From NCBI GenBank assembly GCA_934101345.1, contig CAKOQV010000019.1, positions 1 through 17,765 of the forward strand: a DNA stretch of 17,765 nucleotides. The letters run 5' to 3'. The notes under the pieces are model-generated. The model ran no database searches and was not told the origin of the DNA. It saw nothing but the letters and a program-made list of their open reading frames with translations. Numbering within the stretch: the first letter of the stretch is position 1; each line of letters starts with the position of its first letter. Below are positions 7,590-15,354 of the stretch, piece after piece. The DNA comes from an uncultured Bacilli bacterium (GTDB lineage: Bacteria; Bacillota_I; Bacilli_A; RF39; UBA660). The position numbers were made by a program, and so were the translations under genes.

Positions 7590-8426
7590 TTACTTTTTTT
7601 CATAGTCTTCAAGAAAACTTCTATATATTCCATCTTTTTTAGTACCAAGTATACAATTTAAATTAACGTTATTCATACTAGTAAATATATTACGATCAAT
7701 ACTAGGATTAATTTTCTTTAATTCTTTTATTAATTCTTTAATTTCTTTTCTCTTACTCACACTATTACTATTATTAGTTAAAGTAACGTTCTCAGTAAAT
7801 CTACAAGCACAATTAATAAAGGTTAGTTCATTGGTATTCTTCCAAGAAATAATTGAAGCTTCTTCTACTAAATATAATGGTCTTATTAATTCCAAGCCTT
7901 CAAAATTATCACTATGTAATTTAGGCATCATTGTCTTTACCTCTGAGCCATAAAACATTGATAATAATGTTGTTTCTATTACATCATTAAAATGATGCCC
8001 TAAAGCTATTTTGTTACATCCTAGTTCTTTTGCCTTATTATATAAATATCCTCTTCTCATTTTAGCACACATATAGCATGGATTATCAAAACTTATTTTA
8101 TCTACAACTTCAAAAATATCACTTTTAAATACTTTTATTGGAATATTTAATACTTTAGCATTCTCTAAGATATTATTACTATGCTTTTCATTGTACCCTG
8201 GATTCATTACAACATATTCAGCAGTAAATGGTACTTTACCATGCCTTTCTAGTTCTTGGATACATTTTGCTAGTAAAAAAGAATCCTTTCCTCCTGATAT
8301 GCATACCATAACCTTATCATTCTCTTTAATAAGTTCATAGTCTTTAATTGCTTTGATAAACTTACTCCATATTTCTTTGCGATATTTCTTTATTATACTT
8401 CTTTCTATTTCTTTATATCTTTCCAT
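7590..8426 (-). CDS. TtcA-like PP-loop ATPase, probable tRNA thiolation enzyme
   Basis: This 278-residue protein belongs to the adenine nucleotide alpha-hydrolase family related to TtcA and TilS, cytoplasmic enzymes that activate a tRNA base with ATP. The PP-loop SGGKDS is at 44-49. Further TtcA-type features are the CxxC pair P-C-Y-M-C (C117, C120) with R-R-G-Y, the motif G-H-H-F-N-D-V-I-E-T at 143-152, and another Cys pair at 206 and 208. TtcA uses three such cysteines to hold a 4Fe-4S cluster. Substrate tRNA and position are unproven; 2-thiocytidine formation is the obvious guess. The start has GAGGGAG upstream and an extended -10 promoter at 8458-8466. The gene ends in a strong terminator, so it is probably transcribed alone. 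Confidence 0.8.
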   Translation of the reverse strand: MERYKEIERSIIKKYRKEIWSKFIKAIKDYELIKENDKVMVCISGGKDSFLLAKCIQELERHGKVPFTAEYVVMNPGYNEKHSNNILENAKVLNIPIKVFKSDIFEVVDKISFDNPCYMCAKMRRGYLYNKAKELGCNKIALGHHFNDVIETTLLSMFYGSEVKTMMPKLHSDNFEGLELIRPLYLVEEASIISWKNTNELTFINCACRFTENVTLTNNSNSVSKRKEIKELIKELKKINPSIDRNIFTSMNNVNLNCILGTKKDGIYRSFLEDYEKK

Positions 8427-8457
8427 CTTTATACTCCCTCAAAAACAAACTACATTA

Positions 8458-8466
8458 ATTATATCA
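8458..8466 (-). promoter_or_regulatory. Extended -10 promoter of the ttcA-like gene
   Basis: TGATATAAT on the minus strand, about 30 bases before the ATG. TGN ahead of a perfect TATAAT is the extended -10 form, which can work without a strong -35; only a weak TTTATT lies upstream. Confidence 0.6.
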
Positions 8467-8487
8467 TATTTTTTTATATAATAAATA

Positions 8488-9111
8488 CTAATTATAATTA
8501 AAAGTAGTATATACTGCTTTGGGTTTAATTATTCCTTTTATAAAATCTTTATTTCTAGCTAATATCTCTCTAATTTCTCTATACCATTGACCATAATAAT
8601 ATCTTAAATTAGCCTCTACTCCATAAGACTCTAAATCTAAATTATCAGATAAAAATAATGCTCTATATAAATGATATCTTTGTGATACTATAACTACCTT
8701 ATTAGATTTATATACATTTTTTACTCTATATATGCTATCATAAGTAGATATACCATAATTATCAGTAATAATATCTTCTTCAGGAATACCATGTTCTAGC
8801 AAATAATTCTTCATAACAGTAACTTCATCATAGTCATCATTCATATGATCACCCGTTATAAGTATTTTGTTAGATATATCATTATTATATAATAATATTC
8901 CAGTTTTAAGTCTATCCTCAAGCATAGGGCTAGGCTTTCCACGGCGGATTCCCGCTCCTAGAACAACTATATAATCTATATCAGTAAGTAATTCGCTATC
9001 ACCACTTACAATCCTATTTTTAGTAGATAATATAACATAAAAATTAATTATTACTGGTACTAATATAATTACTATTAAAACTATTAATATATATTTAAAT
9101 ATCTTCTTCAT
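8488..9111 (-). CDS. SanA/YdcF-like DUF218 membrane protein
   Basis: A protein of about 207 residues with one N-terminal membrane helix (about residues 4-26) and a DUF218 domain. Typical motifs are visible: V-V-L-G-A-G-I-R-R-G-K-P-S-P-M-L, R-L-K-T-G-I-L-L-Y, I-L-I-T-G-D-H, Y-D-E-V-T-V-M-K-N-Y-L, G-I-P-E-E-D-I and Q-R-Y-H-L-Y-R-A-L-F. SanA relatives are linked to envelope integrity and vancomycin sensitivity in Enterobacteria; the reaction is unknown. An ATG five codons upstream (9126) is in frame, but AGGTG lies six bases before the second ATG, so 9111 is the better start. It follows the surface-protein gene, separated by a hairpin repeat. Confidence 0.85.
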   Translation of the reverse strand: MKKIFKYILIVLIVIILVPVIINFYVILSTKNRIVSGDSELLTDIDYIVVLGAGIRRGKPSPMLEDRLKTGILLYNNDISNKILITGDHMNDDYDEVTVMKNYLLEHGIPEEDIITDNYGISTYDSIYRVKNVYKSNKVVIVSQRYHLYRALFLSDNLDLESYGVEANLRYYYGQWYREIREILARNKDFIKGIIKPKAVYTTFNYN

Positions 9112-9157
9112 CTTAACACCTAACATAATTTTACCATATTATCATAATATTTAAAAT

Positions 9158-9193
9158 ATAAAATAGTGATAAAATTAATTATCACCATTTTAT
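9158..9193 (-). repeat. 3' hairpin repeat, copy A, behind the surface-protein gene
   Basis: Fifteen-base arms around the loop AATTAA (plus strand) lie ten bases past the stop of the gene ending at 9203. The single imperfect pair (65/86 within 9100s) is U-G in minus-strand RNA but A-C in plus-strand RNA, so transcription from the minus strand is favoured. Only four Us follow, so termination may be weak; mRNA 3' protection is an alternative. A near-identical copy is at 14106-14151. Confidence 0.65.
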
Positions 9194-9202
9194 TTCTTAA
9201 AA

Positions 9203-10597
9203 TTATTTTTCTTCTAATTTATTTTTAAATTTAAAAACCATAATTAATCCAATGACTGAAATAATACTAATTATTATATAAAGCATAATATTATCGCCTG
9301 TTTTTGGATTATTAATTTCTGTTTTCGAATCATCAACTTCAACTGGGCCTTTAGGTATTTCTTCAGAAGTTATTTTAACTATCATGTCTTTATCTATATT
9401 TGTTAAAGATAATTTATTATCATTTAGTTTTACTTCTTCATCATTTACCAAAACACTTTTTATCTTATAGCCATCTTTTACATTAATAACTATTTCTTTG
9501 TTTTCGCCTTGAATAGCGGTAAATTCTTTATTGTCTTCTAGTACAATATTTTCATCAGTAACTATCTTTATATTGTATTTATTAGTAATTTTAACATATT
9601 GATATTCAGAAAGATCAAGATCATCACTAATTTCCACTATTTCTGCATCTGTTCCATCTTTTTCATGGCCAGCATAAATAATTTTATTATCTAAGCCAGT
9701 CATAATAGGATTATATTTAAATGCCTCATTATTTACATTTATTTCAAAGGTACTATTATCAACTATAATATCACCTTGTCCTACTCCAACTCCATAGTTT
9801 CCATCTGTAACATATACATTTGAATTATCAATACTAACTGAAGTATCAGAATATATTCCGCCCGCAATGCTCTCTAAATTAAAGTTTGATTTAAATAATT
9901 TCATCTCTCCAGCGCTATAAATACATGCATAACCACTTTTTGCTTTTATTTTTGAATTAGTAATATTTAATGTTCCATTGTCATTAGTAGGCTCTACATA
10001 GATTGCATTAGAAGTATCTCCAGTAGCCTCTAGTTCTAGCTCACTATTAGTTACATCCATCTTACCAAAAGATGACAAAGCAGCTCCATATCCCTTTGCC
10101 TTTACCTTAGCATTATTCTTTATGGTTAGTAAATAATTATTTTCAATTGCCGCTAAATGTTCTCCAGTAGTAGTTAAATCTAATTCTGCTCCATCTATAG
10201 TAATATTTTTTCCTTGAATTGCAGGAAAATCCGCTTTAATAGTTAATTTACCATTCCCAGTAATTACTATATTATTACTAGTCCTAATACCAAAGTTAGT
10301 ATTAGATACTATAATTTTGTTATTTCCCTTTAAAACAATCTTAATTTCATCTGTTGTGCTTACTAAATTAATACCATAATTAGTATCAGAAGTAATCGCA
10401 ACATTATCTAAAATTAATTCTTTATTTTCTTTATTATAAGTTAAAGTTCCCTCTCCTAAAGTCATGGCATTTACTTCATCAGTAAGTCTTGTTCCATTTA
10501 CTACTATCGGTAAATCATCTGCAGCTACACTAGTAATTCCACCTGCTATTATTACCACTAAAGTAAGTAATACTTTCTTTAAAATATTCTTTTTCAT
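9203..10597 (-). CDS. Sortase-anchored surface protein with beta-helix-like repeats
   Basis: A secreted protein of 464 residues. The signal peptide is K-K-N-I-L-K-K followed by V-L-L-T-L-V-V-I-I-A-G-G and a likely cut after SVA-A. Next comes L-P-I-V-V-N-G-T-R-L, common in Firmicutes surface proteins annotated as carbohydrate-binding. Residues 40-310 are irregular repeats of short strands of the form I-T-x-x-N-A/S-K-I-x-x-x, as in right-handed beta-helices. The C-terminus has an NPKTG sorting motif (430-434), a hydrophobic helix and a basic tail K-F-K-N-K, so it should be linked to the cell wall by a sortase not in this window. An in-frame GTG at 10618 was rejected because AAGGAGGA precedes the ATG at 10597. 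Its promoter region is shared with the response regulator, so co-regulation is plausible. Ligand unknown. Confidence 0.8.
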   Translation of the reverse strand: MKKNILKKVLLTLVVIIAGGITSVAADDLPIVVNGTRLTDEVNAMTLGEGTLTYNKENKELILDNVAITSDTNYGINLVSTTDEIKIVLKGNNKIIVSNTNFGIRTSNNIVITGNGKLTIKADFPAIQGKNITIDGAELDLTTTGEHLAAIENNYLLTIKNNAKVKAKGYGAALSSFGKMDVTNSELELEATGDTSNAIYVEPTNDNGTLNITNSKIKAKSGYACIYSAGEMKLFKSNFNLESIAGGIYSDTSVSIDNSNVYVTDGNYGVGVGQGDIIVDNSTFEINVNNEAFKYNPIMTGLDNKIIYAGHEKDGTDAEIVEISDDLDLSEYQYVKITNKYNIKIVTDENIVLEDNKEFTAIQGENKEIVINVKDGYKIKSVLVNDEEVKLNDNKLSLTNIDKDMIVKITSEEIPKGPVEVDDSKTEINNPKTGDNIMLYIIISIISVIGLIMVFKFKNKLEEK

Positions 10598-10654
10598 TTC
10601 TTTCTCCTCCTTATACACTATTATATATTAGATACCATTTTTTTAATAGATGCC

Positions 10655-10689
10655 AAAGGTCATATTTTAAAACTTAAAAAAATGACTTT
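10655..10689. promoter_or_regulatory. Hairpin/dyad in the divergent promoter region
   Basis: Arms AAAGGTCAT (10655-10663) and ATGACTTT (10682-10689) pair with one bulged G. Inside, TTTTAA and TTAAAA pair around AAC, giving about 14 bp. It lies between the surface-protein and response-regulator starts, and no U-run follows on either strand. A binding site for the response regulator is an inference. Confidence 0.45.
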
Positions 10690-10731
10690 AGACACATTAA
10701 ATATTATTTATTATTATTTTAATTAATTATG

Positions 10732-10740
10732 TGTTATAAT
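10732..10740 (+). promoter_or_regulatory. Extended -10 promoter of the response regulator
   Basis: TGTTATAAT 26 bases before the ATG at 10767. The -35 region is poor, which suits an extended -10 promoter or one needing an activator. Confidence 0.6.
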
Positions 10741-10766
10741 AATGTCATATATTTGGAGTGATTAAT

Positions 10767-11399
10767 ATGTCAGAAAAAGAGAAAATTATTATTATTGAAG
10801 ATAAACCACTTCTTAATAGTATGATGAAAGAAATATTATCCAAAGAATATGATGTTGTTTGTACTTCCACTAGTGCTAAAGATATGTTAATGCTTTGTGA
10901 TAGATATAAACCCGATCTAATTCTTACTGATGTAGTAACCAAAGATAATGTCAATGGTATTACACATGGTAAAAAAATAAAAGATATTTATAAGAATAAA
11001 ATTAAAGTACTTGCCATTACTGGTATTCCAGAAATATCTTTTTTAAACAAGGCTAAAGAAAATAATTTAGATGGACTTATCTATAAAGATATAGATAGCA
11101 ATTCTCTTCTTTCTTGTGTTTCACAAATATTAAATGGTTATACTCTATTTCCAGATAACTATATCTATAATGATGAAAATGAAAGGTTTAAAGAATTATC
11201 TGAAAAAGAAATAACAATATTAAAACTATTATGTGAAGGAGCCGAAAGAGAATATATTGCTAAAAAGATGAACATTACTTCCGGTACTCTTAAAAACTAT
11301 ATTTCTAATATTTTAAATAAACTAGGTTTTGATAGTATCTCTAAACTCATGGTATTTTGTGTAAGTAATGGCTATATTGTTCCTGATCTAGAAAAGTAA
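10767..11399 (+). CDS. NarL/LuxR-type response regulator
   Basis: A two-component regulator of 210 residues and the only gene on the plus strand. The receiver domain (5-125) has the acidic pair E11 D12, phospho-acceptor Asp55 in L-I-L-T-D-V, Thr85 in L-A-I-T-G and Lys107 in Y-K-D. The C-terminal LuxR helix-turn-helix (about 143-205) is seen as L-S-E-K-E-I-T-I-L-K-L-L-C-E-G, I-A-K-K-M-N-I-T-S-G-T-L-K-N-Y-I. An in-frame GTG lies at 10758, but GGAG is correctly spaced eight bases before the ATG at 10767. It converges on the histidine kinase gene (30 bases between stops, shared terminator), its likely partner, and diverges from the surface-protein gene, a candidate target. Confidence 0.93.
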   Translation: MSEKEKIIIIEDKPLLNSMMKEILSKEYDVVCTSTSAKDMLMLCDRYKPDLILTDVVTKDNVNGITHGKKIKDIYKNKIKVLAITGIPEISFLNKAKENNLDGLIYKDIDSNSLLSCVSQILNGYTLFPDNYIYNDENERFKELSEKEITILKLLCEGAEREYIAKKMNITSGTLKNYISNILNKLGFDSISKLMVFCVSNGYIVPDLEK

Positions 11400-11427
11400 A
11401 AGAAAATCAAATTAAAGATTTTCTTTT
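11398..11427. terminator. Bidirectional terminator between response regulator and kinase
   Basis: Arms AAAAGAAAATC (11398-11408) and GATTTTCTTTT (11417-11427) with a loop of eight bases. The arms are A-rich then U-rich on both strands, so it can serve both convergent genes. It overlaps the response regulator stop codon. Confidence 0.8.
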
Positions 11428-11429
11428 TA

Positions 11430-12542
11430 TTATAATATTATTTTTAAAGTAAAGATATCATCATTCACAATAGTTAGATTACCACCTATTTCAGATAATT
11501 TTCTTCGCATACCCTTTATTCCTTCATTTTCATAAATAATACCAGTATTCTTCTTACCGTCATTAGTAATAACCATCTCTATCTTATCAAGATATATTTT
11601 TATTATTATATCAATATTTTTACTATCAGCATGAATTATAGCATTAGTAACAGCCTCTCTAATTATTTCAAAAAATATACTAGCTATTTTCTCATTATTT
11701 GGAAGATTACCAAGTAGATTAATATTAACTCCTATTATATGATACATTCTTATTAAATTATTTAGTTTATCAATACTAGACTTTTTATCATCAAAATCTT
11801 TAGTAATACTATCTAGTAAAAATTCTATATCGTTAGTATTTATCTTATCTTGTTCAAAGTACTTAGTAAATAAAGCCAATCTATGCCCTAATAAATCATG
11901 GTATTCATTCTTTATTTTTAATAAATTTTTAGTTTTATCTATCTTTTCAATACTCTGTATTGTCTCCAGTATCTTCATATTATTTTCTTCAATCATCTTA
12001 TTTTGTAATTCTTTTTCTTCTTGAAGATTATAAATATCAGTTATATCTAACAGTATTACTTCTTTTTTATCAGTTATAATAATAGACCATATCTTATTCA
12101 AAACTTTTAATATATAGTTATCATTTATCTTTCTAAAACTCATCTTTATTAAATTATCTATATAATCATTATGAATATTTAGATCATTTAAAATATTCTT
12201 CATAGTATTATTTATTAAAACTACTTCTTCCTTATCTAAAAACATTATTCCAGAGTCAGACATATCAAGGGCCTTTTTAACTGATAGGACTGATATATAT
12301 TCCGTATCAAATAATCTTTCATAGATAAACATACCTATTATATAAAGACAAGGTAATAATGAAATATAAATACTTAATTTTATTTCTTCTAAATCAAAAT
12401 AACACAATATAATCATTATAACTAAAAGTAATGTCTCAAATACTTTTCTCAAATTTTTTATATCTTTTCTAAGATAAAAGATTGTTACTCTAAATGTTTG
12501 TAATATTGCTACTGCTGCGGTTAATATAGTTAATATCTTCAT
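11430..12542 (-). CDS. NarL/DesK-type membrane sensor histidine kinase
   Basis: A membrane kinase of 370 residues. Three hydrophobic segments (about 2-22, 37-50 and 57-75) are followed by a PAS-like stretch (about 90-168), a coiled-coil linker (172-212), a DHp region with H-box N-E-Y-H-D-L-L-G-H-R-L (His215), and an ATPase domain with N-box E-A-V-T-N-A-I-I-H-A (296-305), N-D-G-K (327-330) and N-E-G-I-K-G-M-R-R-K-L (339-349). The H-box form and the LuxR-type regulator next door match the HPK7 (NarX/DesK) group. Its ATG overlaps the stop of the upstream sensor-like gene by four bases (ATGA), so both are co-translated. It should phosphorylate the regulator at 10767-11399. The signal is unknown. 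Confidence 0.9.
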   Translation of the reverse strand: MKILTILTAAVAILQTFRVTIFYLRKDIKNLRKVFETLLLVIMIILCYFDLEEIKLSIYISLLPCLYIIGMFIYERLFDTEYISVLSVKKALDMSDSGIMFLDKEEVVLINNTMKNILNDLNIHNDYIDNLIKMSFRKINDNYILKVLNKIWSIIITDKKEVILLDITDIYNLQEEKELQNKMIEENNMKILETIQSIEKIDKTKNLLKIKNEYHDLLGHRLALFTKYFEQDKINTNDIEFLLDSITKDFDDKKSSIDKLNNLIRMYHIIGVNINLLGNLPNNEKIASIFFEIIREAVTNAIIHADSKNIDIIIKIYLDKIEMVITNDGKKNTGIIYENEGIKGMRRKLSEIGGNLTIVNDDIFTLKIIL

Positions 12543-14047
12543 AATATATCACCAGCTTTTATAGTAAACAATAACTCAGTATCTGTATCACATAAACTTT
12601 CTTTTACTTTAATATTACTATCTAATTTTAGTTTTTCTTTTATACTAATTAAAGAACTAATTAGTATTCTCGCTATCAATATATTATTTTCTTTAGATAT
12701 ATATATCATCATAGTCTGATTACTAATATTATCTATTAATTCATAAACTAGATCATATAACAAAGATATCATACTACCAGTAATATTCATCTTATTTTTT
12801 ACTATAACTAATCCAGATATATTATTCATACTAGTAAGTAACTCATTTAGTATTACTCTTACATTTTCTTCGTTATAAACTTCATTATTAAGTTCAGAAA
12901 TCATTATACTGCTCTTCTTCTTACAATAAACAATAGTTCTTTTTATTTTTTCTAAATCATTATCACTTATTTCATTTTTCTTTAAAAGACTTTTTGCCTC
13001 AAGTATCTTTTCATTTAATTTCTTTTCTATTTTTTCTACTACTTCTTTTCTAAGAGTTATCTCATATAATTCTTTCTTAGTACTTTCTTCTAATTTTATA
13101 CTCTTTTGTAATTTTAATAATTTCTTTTGTCTATTTTTTACATCTAATTTTAGTTTATATAACTCAGTCATATTTTTTTTTAGTATAACATAACTATCTT
13201 TATTTTTCTTTATCTCATAAATTATATTTTTATTATAATACTTATTTTTTACTTTATTATTCTTAATACCCCTAAGAATATTATTAGGTATAGTTTTAAA
13301 TACCTTAGTATTATATATTGTATTACCATCTAAAGATACAATTCCCATATTTAAATTAGAATTTTGGAAAGTATTTAGATACTTCTTATTATTTGGTATT
13401 AAATTTAAATATAAAGCTAGTTCTATTCCCAAACATATTAAAACACTATTTACCACAGACATATTTATATTTCTAATACCATTAATATCTATTACGTATA
13501 ATACTGTATAAATTACCCCGAGTAATAATATACCTATTGGTAAAAAAGCTTTAATATCCTTCTTTATCTTTAATCTATCTACTGCGAGCGTTATCATACC
13601 GCCACCAAATGAAACAAATATCCATAATGATATTAAATAGTAGCCAATATTATGCTTATAATTATTATAGTCTTCTATTCCATTATTAAACATAAATACT
13701 ATCTCATGAAAATCATTAGTTAAAACCATTAAAAGTAATACTGTGGATATTACATATATTATTATTTTTTCTTTCTCACTTATTTTATTTAATAACGATC
13801 TAGAACATATATAAAATATTGATGGTATAAATATTAAAGGTATATAATACAAATACCAAGACATCCTTTCAAGTAAAGTAGTCTCCACTACTCCTTTAGT
13901 CATTCTTATTAACATCCAAAAAACAATTAATATTCCAATACTAAGTATATATTTTCTTATCTTTTTATCATATAACTTATAATATAATCTAACACTCCAA
14001 AAAGTAAAAAGTATAGCATATATTAATGCTTCAAATTTATGGGTCAT
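12539..14047 (-). CDS. Polytopic membrane sensor-like protein with degenerate kinase region
   Basis: The protein has 502 residues. The first 215 contain seven or eight hydrophobic helices, like the 7TM sensor region of some histidine kinases. A lysine- and glutamate-rich coiled coil follows (about 280-375). The C-terminal part has D-L-V-Y-E-L-I-D-N-I, which resembles a kinase N-box, but I see no H-box histidine and no G-boxes (no D-x-G or G-x-G-L). It therefore looks like a pseudokinase or signal-receiving partner rather than an active kinase. It is the first gene of an operon with the intact kinase at 11430-12542 (ATGA overlap) and has its own good promoter at 14073-14101. A partner-sensor role is inference from operon structure. 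Confidence 0.75.
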   Translation of the reverse strand: MTHKFEALIYAILFTFWSVRLYYKLYDKKIRKYILSIGILIVFWMLIRMTKGVVETTLLERMSWYLYYIPLIFIPSIFYICSRSLLNKISEKEKIIIYVISTVLLLMVLTNDFHEIVFMFNNGIEDYNNYKHNIGYYLISLWIFVSFGGGMITLAVDRLKIKKDIKAFLPIGILLLGVIYTVLYVIDINGIRNINMSVVNSVLICLGIELALYLNLIPNNKKYLNTFQNSNLNMGIVSLDGNTIYNTKVFKTIPNNILRGIKNNKVKNKYYNKNIIYEIKKNKDSYVILKKNMTELYKLKLDVKNRQKKLLKLQKSIKLEESTKKELYEITLRKEVVEKIEKKLNEKILEAKSLLKKNEISDNDLEKIKRTIVYCKKKSSIMISELNNEVYNEENVRVILNELLTSMNNISGLVIVKNKMNITGSMISLLYDLVYELIDNISNQTMMIYISKENNILIARILISSLISIKEKLKLDSNIKVKESLCDTDTELLFTIKAGDIL

Positions 14048-14072
14048 ATAACCAACTCATTTCTTTTCATAT

Positions 14073-14101
14073 ATTATAACAAAAATATTCCTATTTGTCA
14101 G
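14073..14101 (-). promoter_or_regulatory. SigmaA-type promoter of the sensor operon
   Basis: On the minus strand CTGACA (14101-14096), a 17-base spacer ending in TGT, and TATAAT (14078-14073). This is the best promoter in the window: near-consensus -35, ideal spacing and an extended -10. Confidence 0.8.
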
Positions 14102-14105
14102 TTTC

Positions 14106-14151
14106 TTATAATAAAATAGCGATAAAATTAATTATCACTATTTTATTATAA
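14106..14151 (-). repeat. 3' hairpin repeat, copy B, behind the YcxB-like gene
   Basis: Arms of 20 bases (14106-14125 and 14132-14151) enclose AATTAA, and the stop codon of the YcxB-like gene lies in the stem. It matches copy A (9158-9193) almost base for base. Its one imperfect pair is at a different position and is again G-U only in minus-strand RNA. No U-run follows the stem. It ends five bases before the sensor-operon -35, so it separates two transcription units. Confidence 0.65.
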
Positions 14152-14667
14152 TTCTATTACTCTTACATCTTCTTTATATTTTTTAATTGAAGTAACTATT
14201 TTATCTTTATATTGAATAGGAAATATAAATCTCGTTTTTGGAGTATTAAAATTTATATTTACAGAATATTTCCCTATTATTATGCTTGATATTTGATCCA
14301 TTTCTAATTCTACTTTACATTTGCCATATTCATCAGTAATAGTGTTTTCATTTATAGTTAATGTACCACCAACATTACCATCTTTAAATACTTTATACTT
14401 CTTTATAAATATGATCATATAAGATAAATAGGATACTAAAAAGTATATTGATAAATATTTTAAAATATTAATAAAAATAGTAGGTTCTATTCTACCAACT
14501 ATAAAAATATAGAATGTAAATGCAAATATACATAATATACATCTAATTATTTGATTAACTATAATTATATTACCGCCTTTTTCTATCTTCTTAAGTCTTT
14601 GGCTTATTACGGTTAATTCATTATAGTATTTAAATATCTCCTTTGATGCTTCATATTTTATTTTCAT
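14146..14667 (-). CDS. YcxB-like membrane protein
   Basis: A protein of 173 residues with two membrane helices (about 33-57 and 64-90) and a C-terminal cytoplasmic beta-rich part with G-G-T-L-T-I-N-E-N-T-I-T-D-E-Y-G and I-S-S-I-I-I-G-K-Y-S-V-N-I. The arrangement of two helices followed by this domain is that of the YcxB-like family, whose function is not known. The ATG has AAGGAAGAG upstream. It follows the PH-like gene after a foldable 151-base gap and ends inside a hairpin repeat. Confidence 0.55.
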   Translation of the reverse strand: MKIKYEASKEIFKYYNELTVISQRLKKIEKGGNIIIVNQIIRCILCIFAFTFYIFIVGRIEPTIFINILKYLSIYFLVSYLSYMIIFIKKYKVFKDGNVGGTLTINENTITDEYGKCKVELEMDQISSIIIGKYSVNINFNTPKTRFIFPIQYKDKIVTSIKKYKEDVRVIEL

Positions 14668-14720
14668 TAATATCTCTTCCTTTCGTTAAATTAATAATAC
14701 ATCAAATTATATTTAATATG

Positions 14721-14792
14721 GTCGCCAGTGCAACGACAAATCATATATATTATATTATTTTTTTCTAATTGGTCAGCCGCGACTGACCAATT
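14721..14792 (-). other. Structured, relatively GC-rich leader upstream of the YcxB-like gene
   Basis: A strong hairpin has 10-bp arms AATTGGTCAG (14767-14776) and CTGACCAATT (14783-14792) around CCGCGA. On the minus strand a second small hairpin GTCG/CGAC (14737-14721) follows. The first loop with its closing G (GUCGC) is complementary to GCGAC at 14725-14721, so the two can pair as a pseudoknot or alternative fold. No U-run follows in either direction, so it is not a simple terminator. Class unknown. Confidence 0.5.
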
Positions 14793-14818
14793 TCATAAAC
14801 GGCAGAGTTATAGTTATT

Positions 14819-15316
14819 TTACTTATCTTTTCTTTTTATTCCTTTTAATAGAGTTCCAGTAATACCATTTTCTATAACACCTTTTACTGTACCTCTAGTA
14901 TCAAATCCAAGTACATCATCTACTTTATCAAAAGCATTTTTAACCTTTTTTACGCCTCGATCAGACATAGTTGTACCTGTTACAGCATCAGTAACTTTAG
15001 TAACAAATTTTACTGCTTCAATAGCATTATCAAACTTAATAGTAAAGTTATTTTTAATAGTTTGTATGTATACTTCTGTATTCTTTTGATGAACTTGTAC
15101 CTTATTATTATATAACTTAATATCACTAATATTTACTATATTAATTACTTTTTTATCTTCTTCTTTCTTTAAAAGACTTACTTTTTTAATTTCTACCTTT
15201 TCAATTATTATCTTTTTTGAAGTAAGTGTTAATAATAGTTTATCTTCTACATCATTATAATATACTTCTGTAGTTAATAATATTACTTCATCTTCCGCTA
15301 GTTCATAATTTTTCAT
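14819..15316 (-). CDS. PH-like domain protein of unknown function
   Basis: A soluble protein of about 165 residues. The first 100 are alternating strands (E-D-E-V-I-L-L-T-T-E-V-Y-Y, L-L-L-T-L-T-S-K-K-I-I-I, I-V-N-I-S-D-I-K-L-Y, T-E-V-Y-I-Q-T) ending in a helix E-A-V-K-F-V-T-K-V-T, as in bacterial PH-like folds. The tail T-M-S-D-R-G-V-K-K-V-K-N-A-F with D-D-V-L-G-F-D and V-E/I-E-N-G-I-T-G-T-L-L recurs in small Firmicutes proteins of unknown role. The second of two nearby ATGs (15316) is preferred because GGAGG is seven bases before it; 15322 is too close. Its own extended -10 promoter and a paired-hairpin element lie upstream. Confidence 0.6.
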   Translation of the reverse strand: MKNYELAEDEVILLTTEVYYNDVEDKLLLTLTSKKIIIEKVEIKKVSLLKKEEDKKVINIVNISDIKLYNNKVQVHQKNTEVYIQTIKNNFTIKFDNAIEAVKFVTKVTDAVTGTTMSDRGVKKVKNAFDKVDDVLGFDTRGTVKGVIENGITGTLLKGIKRKDK

Positions 15317-15334
15317 ATTCATTCCTCCACATAT

Positions 15335-15343
15335 ATTATATCA
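15335..15343 (-). promoter_or_regulatory. Extended -10 promoter of the PH-like gene
   Basis: TGATATAAT on the minus strand, within a TGTGATATAATAT context shared with the retron promoter. The position of a -35 falls inside the first stem of paired-hairpin copy 2. Confidence 0.6.
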
Positions 15344-15354
15344 CATAAATACTT

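Noticed and set aside
14767..14792. Simple intrinsic terminator behind the PH-like gene
   Set aside because: The hairpin is strong, but on the minus strand it is followed by AGAAAAAAA rather than Us, and on the plus strand by TCATAAAC.
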